Below, in pieces: positions 7,901 to 20,379 of a stretch of DNA of 56,501 bases. The stretch is taken from NCBI GenBank assembly GCA_016861025.1, contig BOKO01000033.1, forward strand, positions 1 to 56,501, read 5' to 3'. A program made the position numbers and the translations under genes. Origin of the DNA: Chloroflexota bacterium (GTDB lineage: Bacteria > Chloroflexota > Anaerolineae > Caldilineales > Caldilineaceae). Positions within the stretch are counted from its first letter, which is position 1; the number at the start of each line of letters is the position of its first letter. The notes beneath the pieces were generated by a model. It searched no databases, was not told the origin of the DNA, and saw only the letters and a list, made by a program, of their open reading frames with translations.

Positions 7901-10077
7901 TTGCCGAACTGAATGTCGTCAACCTGCGGAATGTGCCACCAACCCCCGCCAATTACGCGCAGCGCAGCGGACGCGCCGGACGCAGCGGGCAACCCGCTTT
8001 GGTTTTTACCTACTGTTCCGGGGGCAGCCCGCACGATCAGTATTTCTTCAGACGCCCGGAGCGCATGGTCGCAGGTGCGGTCACGCCACCGCGATTGGAC
8101 TTGAGCAACGAAGACCTGCTACGAGCGCACATTCACGCCATCTGGCTGGCGGAAACCGGCATTGATCTGAAAGACACGCTCAAAGAAATTCTGGATATGA
8201 ACGGCGATCCGCCGTCGCTGGAACTTCTGCCGGAAATCTACCAGCAAGCCGAGTCGGTCACGGCACGGCAGGCGGCACGGCAGCGGGCGGAACGGGTGCT
8301 GAAGACCATACCCGATGTCGCCCATCCTGATGAACTGTTAGAAGTCACGATGCAGAATATCGTCCGCACTTTTAATGCCACCTGTGAGCGCTGGCGCGGT
8401 CTGTACTGGTCAGCACTCAAACAGGTCAAGGTGCAGGAGGACATCCGCCGTGACCCGACCCGTCAGCAAACGGATAAGCGACAGGCAGATCGGCTGCGGC
8501 GTGAGGCACTGTCACAGATTGACCTGCTCACTGAGGTAAACAGTCTGGCGCAGTCAGATTTCTACAGCTATCGCTACTTCGCCACCGAAGGGTTTCTACC
8601 AGGATACAGTTTCCCACGCCTGCCGCTGTCGGCGTTTATCCCGGCGCGTCGGGCAAATCAACGGGATAACTTTCTCTCACGCCCACGCTTCCTAGCGGTT
8701 TCGGAGTTTGGACCGCGCGCCATCATCTACCATGAAGGCTCGCGGTATCTCATCAATCAGGTCATCATGCCTGTTACGGAAGATGACGACGGGCCGCTCA
8801 CAACCCAGATCAAACAGTGCAATAACTGCGGCTACGTTCATCCGGTGAAGTCAGGTGTCGATTATGATCTCTGCCAACGCTGCGGGATGCCGCTCGACCC
8901 GCCGCTCCAATCGCTGCTGCGCCTGCAAAATGTCGTGACTCGTCGTCGTGATCGCATCAGCGCTGACGAGGAAGATCGTTTGCGACTGGGATATGAGATT
9001 CGCACTGGAGTCCGTTTTCGAGAACAGGACGGTGAGTTGGACGTTCGCACCGCATTCGTCCGGCAGGGCGACCATGAACTGGCGCGATTGACGTATGCTC
9101 AGACGGCGACTCTGTGGCGGATTAACCTCGGTTGGGCACGGCGCAAAAACCGGGGGCAGTATGGCTTTGTCCTCGATATCGAGCGTGGTTATTGGGGACG
9201 CAACGAACAAAATGAAGATGACCCCGAAGACCCCATGTCGGAACGCACCCGGCGTGTGATCCCCTACGTTGAAGATAACCGCAACTGTCTGCTGATTGAG
9301 CCATTGATCGGGTTGGAAGTTGAGGAAATGGCATCGTTACAAGCAGCGCTCAAACGAGCCATTGAAACCGTGTTCCAGCTTGAAGACAATGAACTGGCGG
9401 CGGAACCTCTGCCGGATCGGGATAACCGCCAGATGCTGCTGTTCTATGAGGCGGCAGAAGGTGGAGCGGGTGTCTTACGGCGGCTGGTGGATGATCCTTC
9501 AACCCTAGCACTCGTCGCCCGCGAAGCGCTGCGAATCTGCCATTTCGATCCCGATACAGGCGATGATTTACGTCATGCCCCGCGTGCGCGTGAGGATTGT
9601 GAGGCAGCCTGCTACGACTGTCTACTCAGCTACGGCAACCAGCGCGAACATCCCATTCTGGATCGGCAGGTGATTCGCGCAGTATTGGAAATGTTCGCTG
9701 GCGCAGATGTCAGGATCAGCCCCAGCAGCGCAACACGGGATACGCATCTGGAAACGCTGATCAGCCTGTCCGAGTCTGAGTTAGAGCGGGAATGGCTGTC
9801 CATTCTCAACGAGCGCGGGTTACGCTTGCCGGATTCAGCACAGGTTTATATAGAGGACTGCCAGACCCGCCCGGATTTCATCTATAACAGCGGTGGTGTG
9901 TATGCGGCAATCTATGTGGATGGCTCTCATCACGACTATCCACAGCGGCAGGGACGCGACCGCCAACAGACGGAATGCCTGGAAGACTATGGTTATCGGG
10001 TCATTCGCTTTGGCTACCGTGATGATTGGGCAGCGGTTTTGCAGAAAAATAAGCATATTTTCGGGGGTGAGCGGTGA
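4921..10077 (+). CDS. DEAH helicase with DUF1998 and C-terminal nuclease-like domain (DruE/DrmA-DrmB-like)
   Basis: This 1718-residue protein opens island 1. Helicase lobe 1 has Walker A TTGTGSGKS (about residues 109-117) and DELH (about 229). Lobe 2 carries PTMELGVDIAEL and QRSGRAGRSGQ (about 980-1025). Cysteine pairs occur at CRECG and CLNCG and in a probable zinc ribbon, CNNCG and CQRCG (about 1300-1325). The motif CEAACYDCLLSYGNQ (about 1560) is the hallmark of DUF1998. The last ~100 residues (RPDFIY, AIYVDGSHHD, DRQQTECL, GYRVIRF) resemble DUF559/Vsr-like PD-(D/E)XK domains. DISARM splits helicase (DrmA) and DUF1998 (DrmB), and Druantia DruE joins them; here a nuclease-like tail is added. 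The next gene overlaps it by GTGA. Confidence 0.85.
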   Translation: MDVFRLREQLTQDYSNYASSFIHIRDERIYRVVRHNLETGVFWPEPLIQLNPTFESGGTVQELAADGVLHPECSRIFLKNKGAGGQTLHFHRHQRKAIEIAREEHNYILTTGTGSGKSLAYIVPIVDHVLRRGSGKGIQAIIVYPMNALANSQAGELHKFLNEGYSQGQSPVTFARYTGQESEDERHQIMTHPPDILLTNYVMLELIMTRPRERQLIERAKGLRFLVLDELHTYRGRQGADVALLVRRVQDRLETPEQKLLFVGTSATLAGEGSYTEQQAQVAEVGTQIFGADLYPEHVIGETLRRATSGKTDPERLRQAVAQSEDLVVPVGYAEFVAHPLSAWIESTFGLREKEGRLARQEPRSILDAAHELADLTGIDEATCAGVIQKWLLAGYQCEPNPATGFAPFAFRLHQFISPGDTAYTTIEQEDKRYITLQGQRFAPGERDKVLFPLCFCRECGQEYYTVRITTGVDNEQRRVMPREFSDRLPDDGSEAGYLYLGSHKPWPHDYDDLIHGEYLPDDWLEERNGVRRIRSHRRDKLPRHIRVLSSGDESDQGQECVYISSPFMFCLNCGVSYSARQGDFGKLATLSSEGRSSATTLLSLSTIRSLKTSDLPQHAQKLLSFTDNRQDASLQAGHFNDFIEVSLLRGAIYRAVERAGDAGLTHEVIAEKVFDALNLPVELYASDPNVRFQALQETQRALRQVLGYRIYRDLRRGWRIALPNLEQCGLLEIGYADLDAVCTAEDVWAGGHPALVTASPQTRMTIAKTLLDYMRRELAIKVDYLDSGYQERIQQLSSQRLVDPWAIDEDERMEYASTLIPRSSGGDDGRGNYTYVSARGGFGIYLRRPGTLVEYDARTYGKIGLDETGIIIRQLLEGLRVAGLVEVTREPDGEQDVPGYQLVASAMRWYAGMGERAFHDPIRVPNESQEGGRPNTFFVEFYRSVAQSLVGLEAHEHTAQVPYDEREKREQQFRTGALPILYCSPTMELGVDIAELNVVNLRNVPPTPANYAQRSGRAGRSGQPALVFTYCSGGSPHDQYFFRRPERMVAGAVTPPRLDLSNEDLLRAHIHAIWLAETGIDLKDTLKEILDMNGDPPSLELLPEIYQQAESVTARQAARQRAERVLKTIPDVAHPDELLEVTMQNIVRTFNATCERWRGLYWSALKQVKVQEDIRRDPTRQQTDKRQADRLRREALSQIDLLTEVNSLAQSDFYSYRYFATEGFLPGYSFPRLPLSAFIPARRANQRDNFLSRPRFLAVSEFGPRAIIYHEGSRYLINQVIMPVTEDDDGPLTTQIKQCNNCGYVHPVKSGVDYDLCQRCGMPLDPPLQSLLRLQNVVTRRRDRISADEEDRLRLGYEIRTGVRFREQDGELDVRTAFVRQGDHELARLTYAQTATLWRINLGWARRKNRGQYGFVLDIERGYWGRNEQNEDDPEDPMSERTRRVIPYVEDNRNCLLIEPLIGLEVEEMASLQAALKRAIETVFQLEDNELAAEPLPDRDNRQMLLFYEAAEGGAGVLRRLVDDPSTLALVAREALRICHFDPDTGDDLRHAPRAREDCEAACYDCLLSYGNQREHPILDRQVIRAVLEMFAGADVRISPSSATRDTHLETLISLSESELEREWLSILNERGLRLPDSAQVYIEDCQTRPDFIYNSGGVYAAIYVDGSHHDYPQRQGRDRQQTECLEDYGYRVIRFGYRDDWAAVLQKNKHIFGGER

Positions 10078-12911
10078 GTTTTACAGTCGGATCACTGGTC
10101 AGAGTGCGCGGACGTGAATGGGTTGTGCTGCCGGAATCGACGGATGAACTGGTTCGGGTGCGTCCGTTAGGCGGCACAGAAGATGAAGTCACGGGTATTT
10201 TTACCGCGCTGGAACCTGTCGAACCGGCTCAGTTTGCCCTGCCTGATCCAGTACAAATCGGTGACTATCGCTCAGCACGGTTGCTACGGGCAGCGGTTCG
10301 CCTAGGGTTTCGCTCCAGCGCGGGTCCGTTCCGGTCATTTGCCCGCATTAACGTCGAACCCCGCCCCTACCAACTTGTGCCGCTCCTAATGGCGCTCAAG
10401 CAGGACCCGGTGCGCCTATTGATTGCCGATGACGTGGGCATCGGGAAAACAGTTGAGGCGCTGCTGGTCGCCCGCGAGCTGTTGGATCGCGGTGAAATCG
10501 ACCGGTTGGCTGTATTGTGTCCACCGCAGCTTGCCGAACAGTGGCAAACAGAGCTGCGTGAGAAGTTCTACATCGAAGCTGAACTCGTACTTTCTAGCAC
10601 AGCGACTCGTCTGGAACGCCATCTGCGGATGGGCGAGTCGCTTTTTGAGCGGTATCCCTTTGTGGTTGTTTCGACTGACTTCATCAAATCAGAACGACGG
10701 CGAAACGAGTTTTTACGCACCGCTCCCCACTTTATTATTGTCGATGAAGCACACACCGTTGCCCACACCACTGATAATCGAGGTGGGAGACATCAGCGTT
10801 ATGAATTGGTAGCGACCCTAGCAAATGACCCAAGCCGCCATATAGTGCTGGTTACAGCGACACCGCACAGCGGTAAGGAAGATGCTTTTCGCTCACTGCT
10901 GGCAATGCTAAATCCTGAATTTGCTGATTTGCCTGAAGATCTCACAGGCGTGGAAAATGAGAGTCTGCGCCGTGAACTGGCGCATTACTTCGTCCAGCGA
11001 CGGCGTGGTGACATTCGCGCCTACATGGATGCGATCACCCCGTTCCCGGAACGGGATACCGCTGAAGAAACCTACAAGCTCACCGACGATTACAAGCGCC
11101 TCTTTGACCGTGTGCTGAACTATGCGCGGGAAACTGTCTTGCAGCCGGGGGAAGGCTATCGCCAGCGGGTGCGTTGGTGGTCGGCGCTGGCACTCCTGCG
11201 TTCACTGGCATCCAGTCCGGCTGCCGCCGCCGCGACGCTTCGCAGCCGCGCCGCGACCACTGAGGCGGATAACGAGATTGATGTGGACGACATCGGACGG
11301 CGCACAGTGCTGGACTTGATGAACGATGAATCTGCCGAAGGGATAGATGCCATTCCCGGCAGCGATATTGGCGAACTCGCGGGGGACGAAACCAGCCACC
11401 GCCGCCGCTTGCTCGACATGGCACGGGCAGCCGAAGCGCTGCAAGGCGAGGCAGACAGCAAGCTGGAGCGCCTGATCGCCATTGTCAAAGACCTGCTGCG
11501 TGAAGGTTATAACCCGATTGTGTTTTGTCGCTTCATCCCGACGGTGGACTATGTGACCGACGCTTTGCGGGAGGCGACGCGCGGCGTGGAAGTGGCGGGT
11601 GTGACCGGCACGCTCCCGCCGTCGGAACGTGAGGAGCGCGTGACGCAGTTGAGTCAGGCGGCGAAGCGTGTGCTGGTTTGTACCGACTGCCTGAGTGAGG
11701 GTATCAACCTACAACAGGGCTTTGATGCCGTCATTCACTACGACCTGTCCTGGAATCCCACGCGCCACGAACAGCGCGAAGGGCGCGTGGATCGTTACGG
11801 ACAGCCGAGCCAGCGTATCAAGGTTGTGACGTACTACGGCATTGACAACCAGATTGACGGTATCGTGCTGGATGTGCTGCTGCGGAAACACAAAACGATC
11901 CGTAACTCGCTGGGGGTTTCCGTGCCTGTCCCCGGCAACAGTGAGGATGTCATCGAGGCAATTTTTGAGGGATTGCTGCTCCGCGAAAATTCCAGCTTCA
12001 ACCAGAATCTACTGCCCGGATTCGATGAATATATCAAGCCTCGTCAGGCAGAGCTTGATTTGCAGTGGGAAGCGGCAGCCGAGCGGGAGAAACGCTCCCG
12101 CACGATGTTCGCTCAACAGGCTATTCGCGTGGATGAAGTTGCTGCCGAACTGAATGCTGCCCGTGAAGCCGTCGGATCGGGCATTGATGTCGCCGGGTTT
12201 ATGAAGGACAGCGTGCGGATGCATCGCGGGGTCGTGTCTGAGAATGGCGCGGTAGGTTTCGATTTGACGGAAACACCGCGCGGGCTGCGTGATATGCTCG
12301 GCAAAGCGCAGTTCGCCGCCCGTTTTGAACTGCCCGTGAAAGAGGGACAGCTTTATTTGACGCGGACTCACCCGCTGGTCGAGTCGCTGGCGGCGTATGT
12401 GATGAACACGGCGCTGGATGCCGCCGAAGTTGATGAGGACCAACCTCACGCTCGTCGCGCTGGCGCGATACGCACGACAGCCGTGCAGCGGCGAACCACG
12501 TTGCTGCTAGTGCGCTTCCGTTATCATCTCATTACCCGCACTCAAGATGAGGAGCGCCAATTACTGGCAGAGGACAGCCTGATGCTGGCTTTTGAAGGTT
12601 CGCCTGAAAATGCGGTATGGCTTGAACCGGAGGCAGCCGAAACCCTGCTAAACGCTGAACCCGATGAAAATATTCACCCACAGCAGGCAGCGGAGTTTGT
12701 AGGGCGTGTGATCGAAGGTTTTGACTATCTTGCTCCAACAATCAACGACATCGCGCAGCGACGCGGTGATGAACTGCTGGCGGCGCACGTTCGTGTACGT
12801 GAGGCAGCGTACCGGCGTGGGGAACGTCGCCCGCAGCATCGTGTCGAAGCACAGCTTCCGCCGGATGTGCTGGGAATTTACGTGTTTTTACCCGCAATGA
12901 GGAGCAGGTAG
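10074..12911 (+). CDS. SNF2-family helicase (DISARM DrmD-like)
   Basis: A 945-residue SNF2/RapA-type translocase that starts with GTG inside the stop of the upstream gene. The N-terminal small domain (GSLVRVRGREWVVL) is the type found in DrmD and RapA relatives. Motifs are ADDVGIGKT (K125), DEAH (224-227), VTATPHSG, and lobe 2 with CTDCLSEGINLQ and HEQREGRVDRYGQ. The region after residue 600 is family-specific and has no obvious nuclease. In class 1 DISARM, DrmD is paired with the DrmMI adenine methyltransferase, and the same order is seen here. The role is inferred to be translocation on invading DNA as part of a defence complex. Confidence 0.85.
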   Translation: MSFTVGSLVRVRGREWVVLPESTDELVRVRPLGGTEDEVTGIFTALEPVEPAQFALPDPVQIGDYRSARLLRAAVRLGFRSSAGPFRSFARINVEPRPYQLVPLLMALKQDPVRLLIADDVGIGKTVEALLVARELLDRGEIDRLAVLCPPQLAEQWQTELREKFYIEAELVLSSTATRLERHLRMGESLFERYPFVVVSTDFIKSERRRNEFLRTAPHFIIVDEAHTVAHTTDNRGGRHQRYELVATLANDPSRHIVLVTATPHSGKEDAFRSLLAMLNPEFADLPEDLTGVENESLRRELAHYFVQRRRGDIRAYMDAITPFPERDTAEETYKLTDDYKRLFDRVLNYARETVLQPGEGYRQRVRWWSALALLRSLASSPAAAAATLRSRAATTEADNEIDVDDIGRRTVLDLMNDESAEGIDAIPGSDIGELAGDETSHRRRLLDMARAAEALQGEADSKLERLIAIVKDLLREGYNPIVFCRFIPTVDYVTDALREATRGVEVAGVTGTLPPSEREERVTQLSQAAKRVLVCTDCLSEGINLQQGFDAVIHYDLSWNPTRHEQREGRVDRYGQPSQRIKVVTYYGIDNQIDGIVLDVLLRKHKTIRNSLGVSVPVPGNSEDVIEAIFEGLLLRENSSFNQNLLPGFDEYIKPRQAELDLQWEAAAEREKRSRTMFAQQAIRVDEVAAELNAAREAVGSGIDVAGFMKDSVRMHRGVVSENGAVGFDLTETPRGLRDMLGKAQFAARFELPVKEGQLYLTRTHPLVESLAAYVMNTALDAAEVDEDQPHARRAGAIRTTAVQRRTTLLLVRFRYHLITRTQDEERQLLAEDSLMLAFEGSPENAVWLEPEAAETLLNAEPDENIHPQQAAEFVGRVIEGFDYLAPTINDIAQRRGDELLAAHVRVREAAYRRGERRPQHRVEAQLPPDVLGIYVFLPAMRSR

Positions 12912-12914
12912 CAA

Positions 12915-16871
<3,957 letters not shown>

Positions 16872-16882
16872 GGGAATGACCA

Positions 16883-17398
16883 ATGATGCCAGATGACGAA
16901 AAGGCGATAACCATTGCGCGGCGTACTCGTAAAAACCTCGACTTCATCTATTCTGCTAAAGCGCAAGGCGCAGATGTTGAGGAAGTTACTCAACTGCTCA
17001 ACAGCATGTTGGGGATGCTGATCTGTTTACGGGAGGAGTATTTTCACGGGCGAACTGTGACATGGGATGATGTGCGCCACCATAATCTTCACCCCGTTTC
17101 TGTCTCCGCACAAAAACGCAATGACGATGCAGACATATGGAACGCCTATCAACCAAGTTTCAGTCAATTGATTACATGCCTACGCCATGCCTTCGCTCAC
17201 AACTGTTTTTCATTGGTTGGAGACACATCACAACCTCGCGCTAATCGTGAAATTGTCGGGCTGGATGTTTGGAATACCCCCACTGGCAAAAAATATAAGA
17301 CTTGGCAAGCGAAGCTGACAATCGACGATTTGAAGGCTATCGCGTATTTGTTTATTGACTACCTTGAAACGACACGTGGACACGAACTTGCTGCGTAA
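16883..17398 (+). CDS. HEPN-domain protein (probable RNase-type component)
   Basis: A 171-residue helical protein with LRHAFAHNCF near residues 104-113, which matches the R-x4-6-H signature of HEPN domains and most resembles the RxAFAH-type subgroup related to pEK499_p136. HEPN proteins are commonly metal-independent RNases in toxin and abortive-infection systems. It follows the methyltransferase by 11 bases and is probably in the same transcript. Catalytic activity cannot be shown from sequence. Some HEPN proteins are only scaffolds. Confidence 0.6.
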   Translation: MMPDDEKAITIARRTRKNLDFIYSAKAQGADVEEVTQLLNSMLGMLICLREEYFHGRTVTWDDVRHHNLHPVSVSAQKRNDDADIWNAYQPSFSQLITCLRHAFAHNCFSLVGDTSQPRANREIVGLDVWNTPTGKKYKTWQAKLTIDDLKAIAYLFIDYLETTRGHELAA

Positions 17399-17475
17399 TG
17401 GAACAACGTGGGATGTTAGCCAATGGAAGGGCGCATCCTAATCGGCAATAACGAACTGAAAAGGACAAACTGCAA

Positions 17476-18243
17476 ATGAGTAACGGGAGAAACAGGACAT
17501 CGCACTATATCCGTTCCGAGGGACCAAAACCCGACGCGGTGAAACGAGGTCTTGTTTGGCTTCTCGAATTGGGGCGCAAAGAAAACAGGAAATCTGCGTT
17601 GCTCGCTGTCCCGGTCATGGATAATCTGAGCGGCGTAATTGAAGAAGTTTTGGGTGAGCGAGCGATCAAAGCATTAAAGCAAGGCAGCGCCGTAAATCTG
17701 GAGTCGGTTGTTTCCGTTTCTCTGCTTACAGAACGCAAAGATGTGTTCAATCACCAAGGTCCAGTGATCGCTGTGTATCCAAACAAGAAACTTCTAGACA
17801 AGATCGACAACATGCGGGGCGTGACTGATGTGCTGGTTATCCCCTGGTCATTACAGGAGATACAGTATTGGATCGAAACCTGGCAGGCATTGGAGCTTGG
17901 TGCTTCCGGGAATTCTCCAATTGAGCAATCGTTCTCGAATCCAGTCGTTGAAGAGGCTCTTAAAAGTTTGACATCTCGTGTCAACCTGCGTGCGGGTATC
18001 GCACATCCGATGGATAAAGCAGCAGCAGTTGATCTCTTTAAGAAACTTAAAGCGGCTAAGATCGCTTATGACCCGACTGAGATCAGAGGATGGCTCGTCC
18101 GACATGGATGGGAAAGCGATGATGCAGATGAGGTAAAAGATATTGCCGAGAAGATTTCGCAGGGTCGCGCCGTGCGAAGTGCAAATGGTGGTTGGGCAGA
18201 TGATATCGTCAACCTTTGGCGCGAAAGAGCATCTAAATCCTAG
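17476..18243 (+). CDS. Unrecognised 255-residue protein of island 1
   Basis: I cannot assign a family. The N-terminal half has alternating strands and helices (PVIAVYPNKKLLDKI, TDVLVIPWSLQEIQYWIETW) that suggest a small alpha/beta fold. The C-terminal half is helical and charged, ending GGWADDIVNLWRERASKS. There is no signal peptide or membrane segment. It is on the same strand as its neighbours, with gaps of 77 and about 140 bases, so it is likely a component of the same system. A ribosome binding site (AAAAGGA, about 9 bases upstream) supports the ATG at 17476. Confidence 0.55.
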   Translation: MSNGRNRTSHYIRSEGPKPDAVKRGLVWLLELGRKENRKSALLAVPVMDNLSGVIEEVLGERAIKALKQGSAVNLESVVSVSLLTERKDVFNHQGPVIAVYPNKKLLDKIDNMRGVTDVLVIPWSLQEIQYWIETWQALELGASGNSPIEQSFSNPVVEEALKSLTSRVNLRAGIAHPMDKAAAVDLFKKLKAAKIAYDPTEIRGWLVRHGWESDDADEVKDIAEKISQGRAVRSANGGWADDIVNLWRERASKS

Positions 18244-18384
18244 CAGAAGGCGACTGTTGATTTAAGCGTGGCACATATGAGGTATTCGCAACTTGATGGT
18301 CCGAGTGTGAAGATTCGCCAAGTGAAAGTGGGTAATACAAGAACAGGTAAGCAGTGCTGAGTATCCCTGCCAGAAAGATTAGTG

Positions 18385-20367
18385 ATGCCGATCCCCTCGC
18401 AGAACGATTTTCTACGTCCCTTCCTGACCATCCTCAGTGATGGGCAGACGTATACGCGGTCGCAGCTCCAGCACCGGCTGGTGAAGCATTTCGGCATCAG
18501 CGACGAAGATGCGCGGCAGATGAGCGGCAAGCAGCTCACGCTGGTTAATCGGCTGGCATGGTGTGATGCCCATTTTGTCAAAGCCGGTTTTGTGAATAAA
18601 CGCCAGCACCATGCGGACAGTCTGCAAGATCAGTTTCGCATCACATCGCTCGGCATCCGCGAACTGAATCGCCGACCGGAGAAAATCACGGTCGGTTATC
18701 TACAAGGATTCTATCTCGGCAAGGTGCATCGCGGAGCAGGCTCTGACGACACAACCAGCGACGCCGAACTTGAACTCTATGAAGCCTTTGAGAAGCTGCC
18801 GGACGAGTTCACGGTCTTTCACAGCGTCAAATGGTTTGCCAAAGCGCGCGGCACGGTTGGCGAGATCGACTTTTTGATCGCGCACCCGCAGCGCGGCGTG
18901 CTGGTGATGGAAGTGAAAGGTGGGGTCATCAAGCTTGAAAATGGGGACTGGTACAGTACAGATCGCAATGGACGTACCAGCGGAATCAAAGACCCCTGTG
19001 AGCAGTCGGAACGCAATCGTAGAGCGCTATCGGATTGGCTCGCCGACGACTTTCGCACCAAACGCTTCAACTATGCCCTGTTTCCCGCAGTTGCCCTGCC
19101 CGATTCGAGAGTTGATCGGGATATACGCCCGGATTGCCCGCAGGACATCTTCATCGATATGCGGCATTTGCCCGATCTCCCTGCTCGGCTGGATCAGATA
19201 TTTGATTACTGGCAAGCCCATGCCGATGCTCGAAATCAACGAATGGACGGACAGGCTGCGATTGCCGCGCTCGTTGATCTATTCGTGCCATCGCGTCAGC
19301 TTCAGCCGCGCATCGCCGATGTATTTGAGCGGGAACGGCGCAAAATCGAAGAACTGACACAACAGCAGTTCCTGATTTTGCGGGTACTGCGGATGCAAAA
19401 ACGAGCAGCGATTGTCGGTGGTGCCGGAACAGGCAAAACCATGCTGGCGATGGAGAAGGCACAGCAATTGCTTGACGCTGACTATCGCGTGTTGTTCCTG
19501 TGCTTCAATCAAAATCTGAAACAGTGGCTGGAAAGCAGTTTGCGGCATCCGAATGTGACAGTTGCGACCTTTCATGGGGCGGTGGGGACGATCATTAACT
19601 GGACGGGTGTCCGCAAGCCGCCCGGCAATTTCTATGAGCAAGCCGCCGACCTTCTGACTGATGCGACGCAGGCGCTGCAAGCACAGCAGTCAGATAAACT
19701 GTTTGACGCGATCATCGTCGATGAGGCACAGGACTTTGAAGATACCTGGTGGATTCCATTACCGGATCTGCTAAAAGACCCGGACAACGGTGTTTTCTAT
19801 GTCTTCTTCGATGATAATCAGCGGATCTATACCCAAATCAGCAATATCCCCATGAGCAGTGAACCGCTGCTCCTCAGCGATAACTGCCGCAATACGCAGC
19901 ATATCCATGCTCGCCTTAGCCCGTATATGCAAGAGCGTCATGAGACAGTATGTCTCGGACCAGAAGGACGCCCGGTGGAAGTCATCGGCGCAGAAACCCC
20001 ACAGGCAGCGCGCAGAGCATTGCAGTCGCTGCTGAACCGGCTCGTCAACGAGGAAGGCATCCGCACAGAAGATATCATTGTGCTGACGGCGGCGTCCGAG
20101 AAGCGAAGTCAATGGAAGCAGGATGAGCAATTAGGTAATTTCATCCTTTCGTGGTATCTCGACACTGAGATGGAGCTTGCTGTTCGCGTCGCGTCGATCT
20201 TCTCCTACAAAGGTTTGGAAAACGCTGTCGTCATTCTGACTGAACTGGATATGGTTTCACGAGGTGAAATCCAAAGTCAACTGATTTATGTGGGTATGTC
20301 CCGTGCGCGGCATCATGCAGTCGTTATCGGCAGATTACCTGAACCGCAGCAGCCCCCAGCAGTATAG
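18385..20367 (+). CDS. Mrr_N-NERD-SF1 helicase fusion
   Basis: Three parts are visible. Residues 1-95 resemble the Mrr_N winged helix (SQNDFLRPFLTILSDG through ITSLGIRELNRRP). Residues 125-200 form a NERD nuclease-type domain with GEIDFLI (D162) and MEVKGG (E176, K178), matching D-x13-ExK. From about 330 there is a UvrD/Rep-like superfamily 1 helicase: GGAGTGKT (K351), VDEAQDF, FSYKGLENAVVI, and YVGMSRARH. The ATG at 18385 is preferred over the GTG at 18382. Mrr_N is found in restriction enzymes that recognise modified DNA. It ends 12 bases before the TPR/cold-shock gene and probably acts as a nucleic-acid degrading unit of island 1. Confidence 0.8.
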   Translation: MPIPSQNDFLRPFLTILSDGQTYTRSQLQHRLVKHFGISDEDARQMSGKQLTLVNRLAWCDAHFVKAGFVNKRQHHADSLQDQFRITSLGIRELNRRPEKITVGYLQGFYLGKVHRGAGSDDTTSDAELELYEAFEKLPDEFTVFHSVKWFAKARGTVGEIDFLIAHPQRGVLVMEVKGGVIKLENGDWYSTDRNGRTSGIKDPCEQSERNRRALSDWLADDFRTKRFNYALFPAVALPDSRVDRDIRPDCPQDIFIDMRHLPDLPARLDQIFDYWQAHADARNQRMDGQAAIAALVDLFVPSRQLQPRIADVFERERRKIEELTQQQFLILRVLRMQKRAAIVGGAGTGKTMLAMEKAQQLLDADYRVLFLCFNQNLKQWLESSLRHPNVTVATFHGAVGTIINWTGVRKPPGNFYEQAADLLTDATQALQAQQSDKLFDAIIVDEAQDFEDTWWIPLPDLLKDPDNGVFYVFFDDNQRIYTQISNIPMSSEPLLLSDNCRNTQHIHARLSPYMQERHETVCLGPEGRPVEVIGAETPQAARRALQSLLNRLVNEEGIRTEDIIVLTAASEKRSQWKQDEQLGNFILSWYLDTEMELAVRVASIFSYKGLENAVVILTELDMVSRGEIQSQLIYVGMSRARHHAVVIGRLPEPQQPPAV

Positions 20368-20379
20368 GAAAGTACGAAT

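Noticed and set aside
18244..18381. A 27-30 codon frame between the 255-residue gene and the NERD gene
   Set aside because: It is too short, with no ribosome binding site or recognisable feature.
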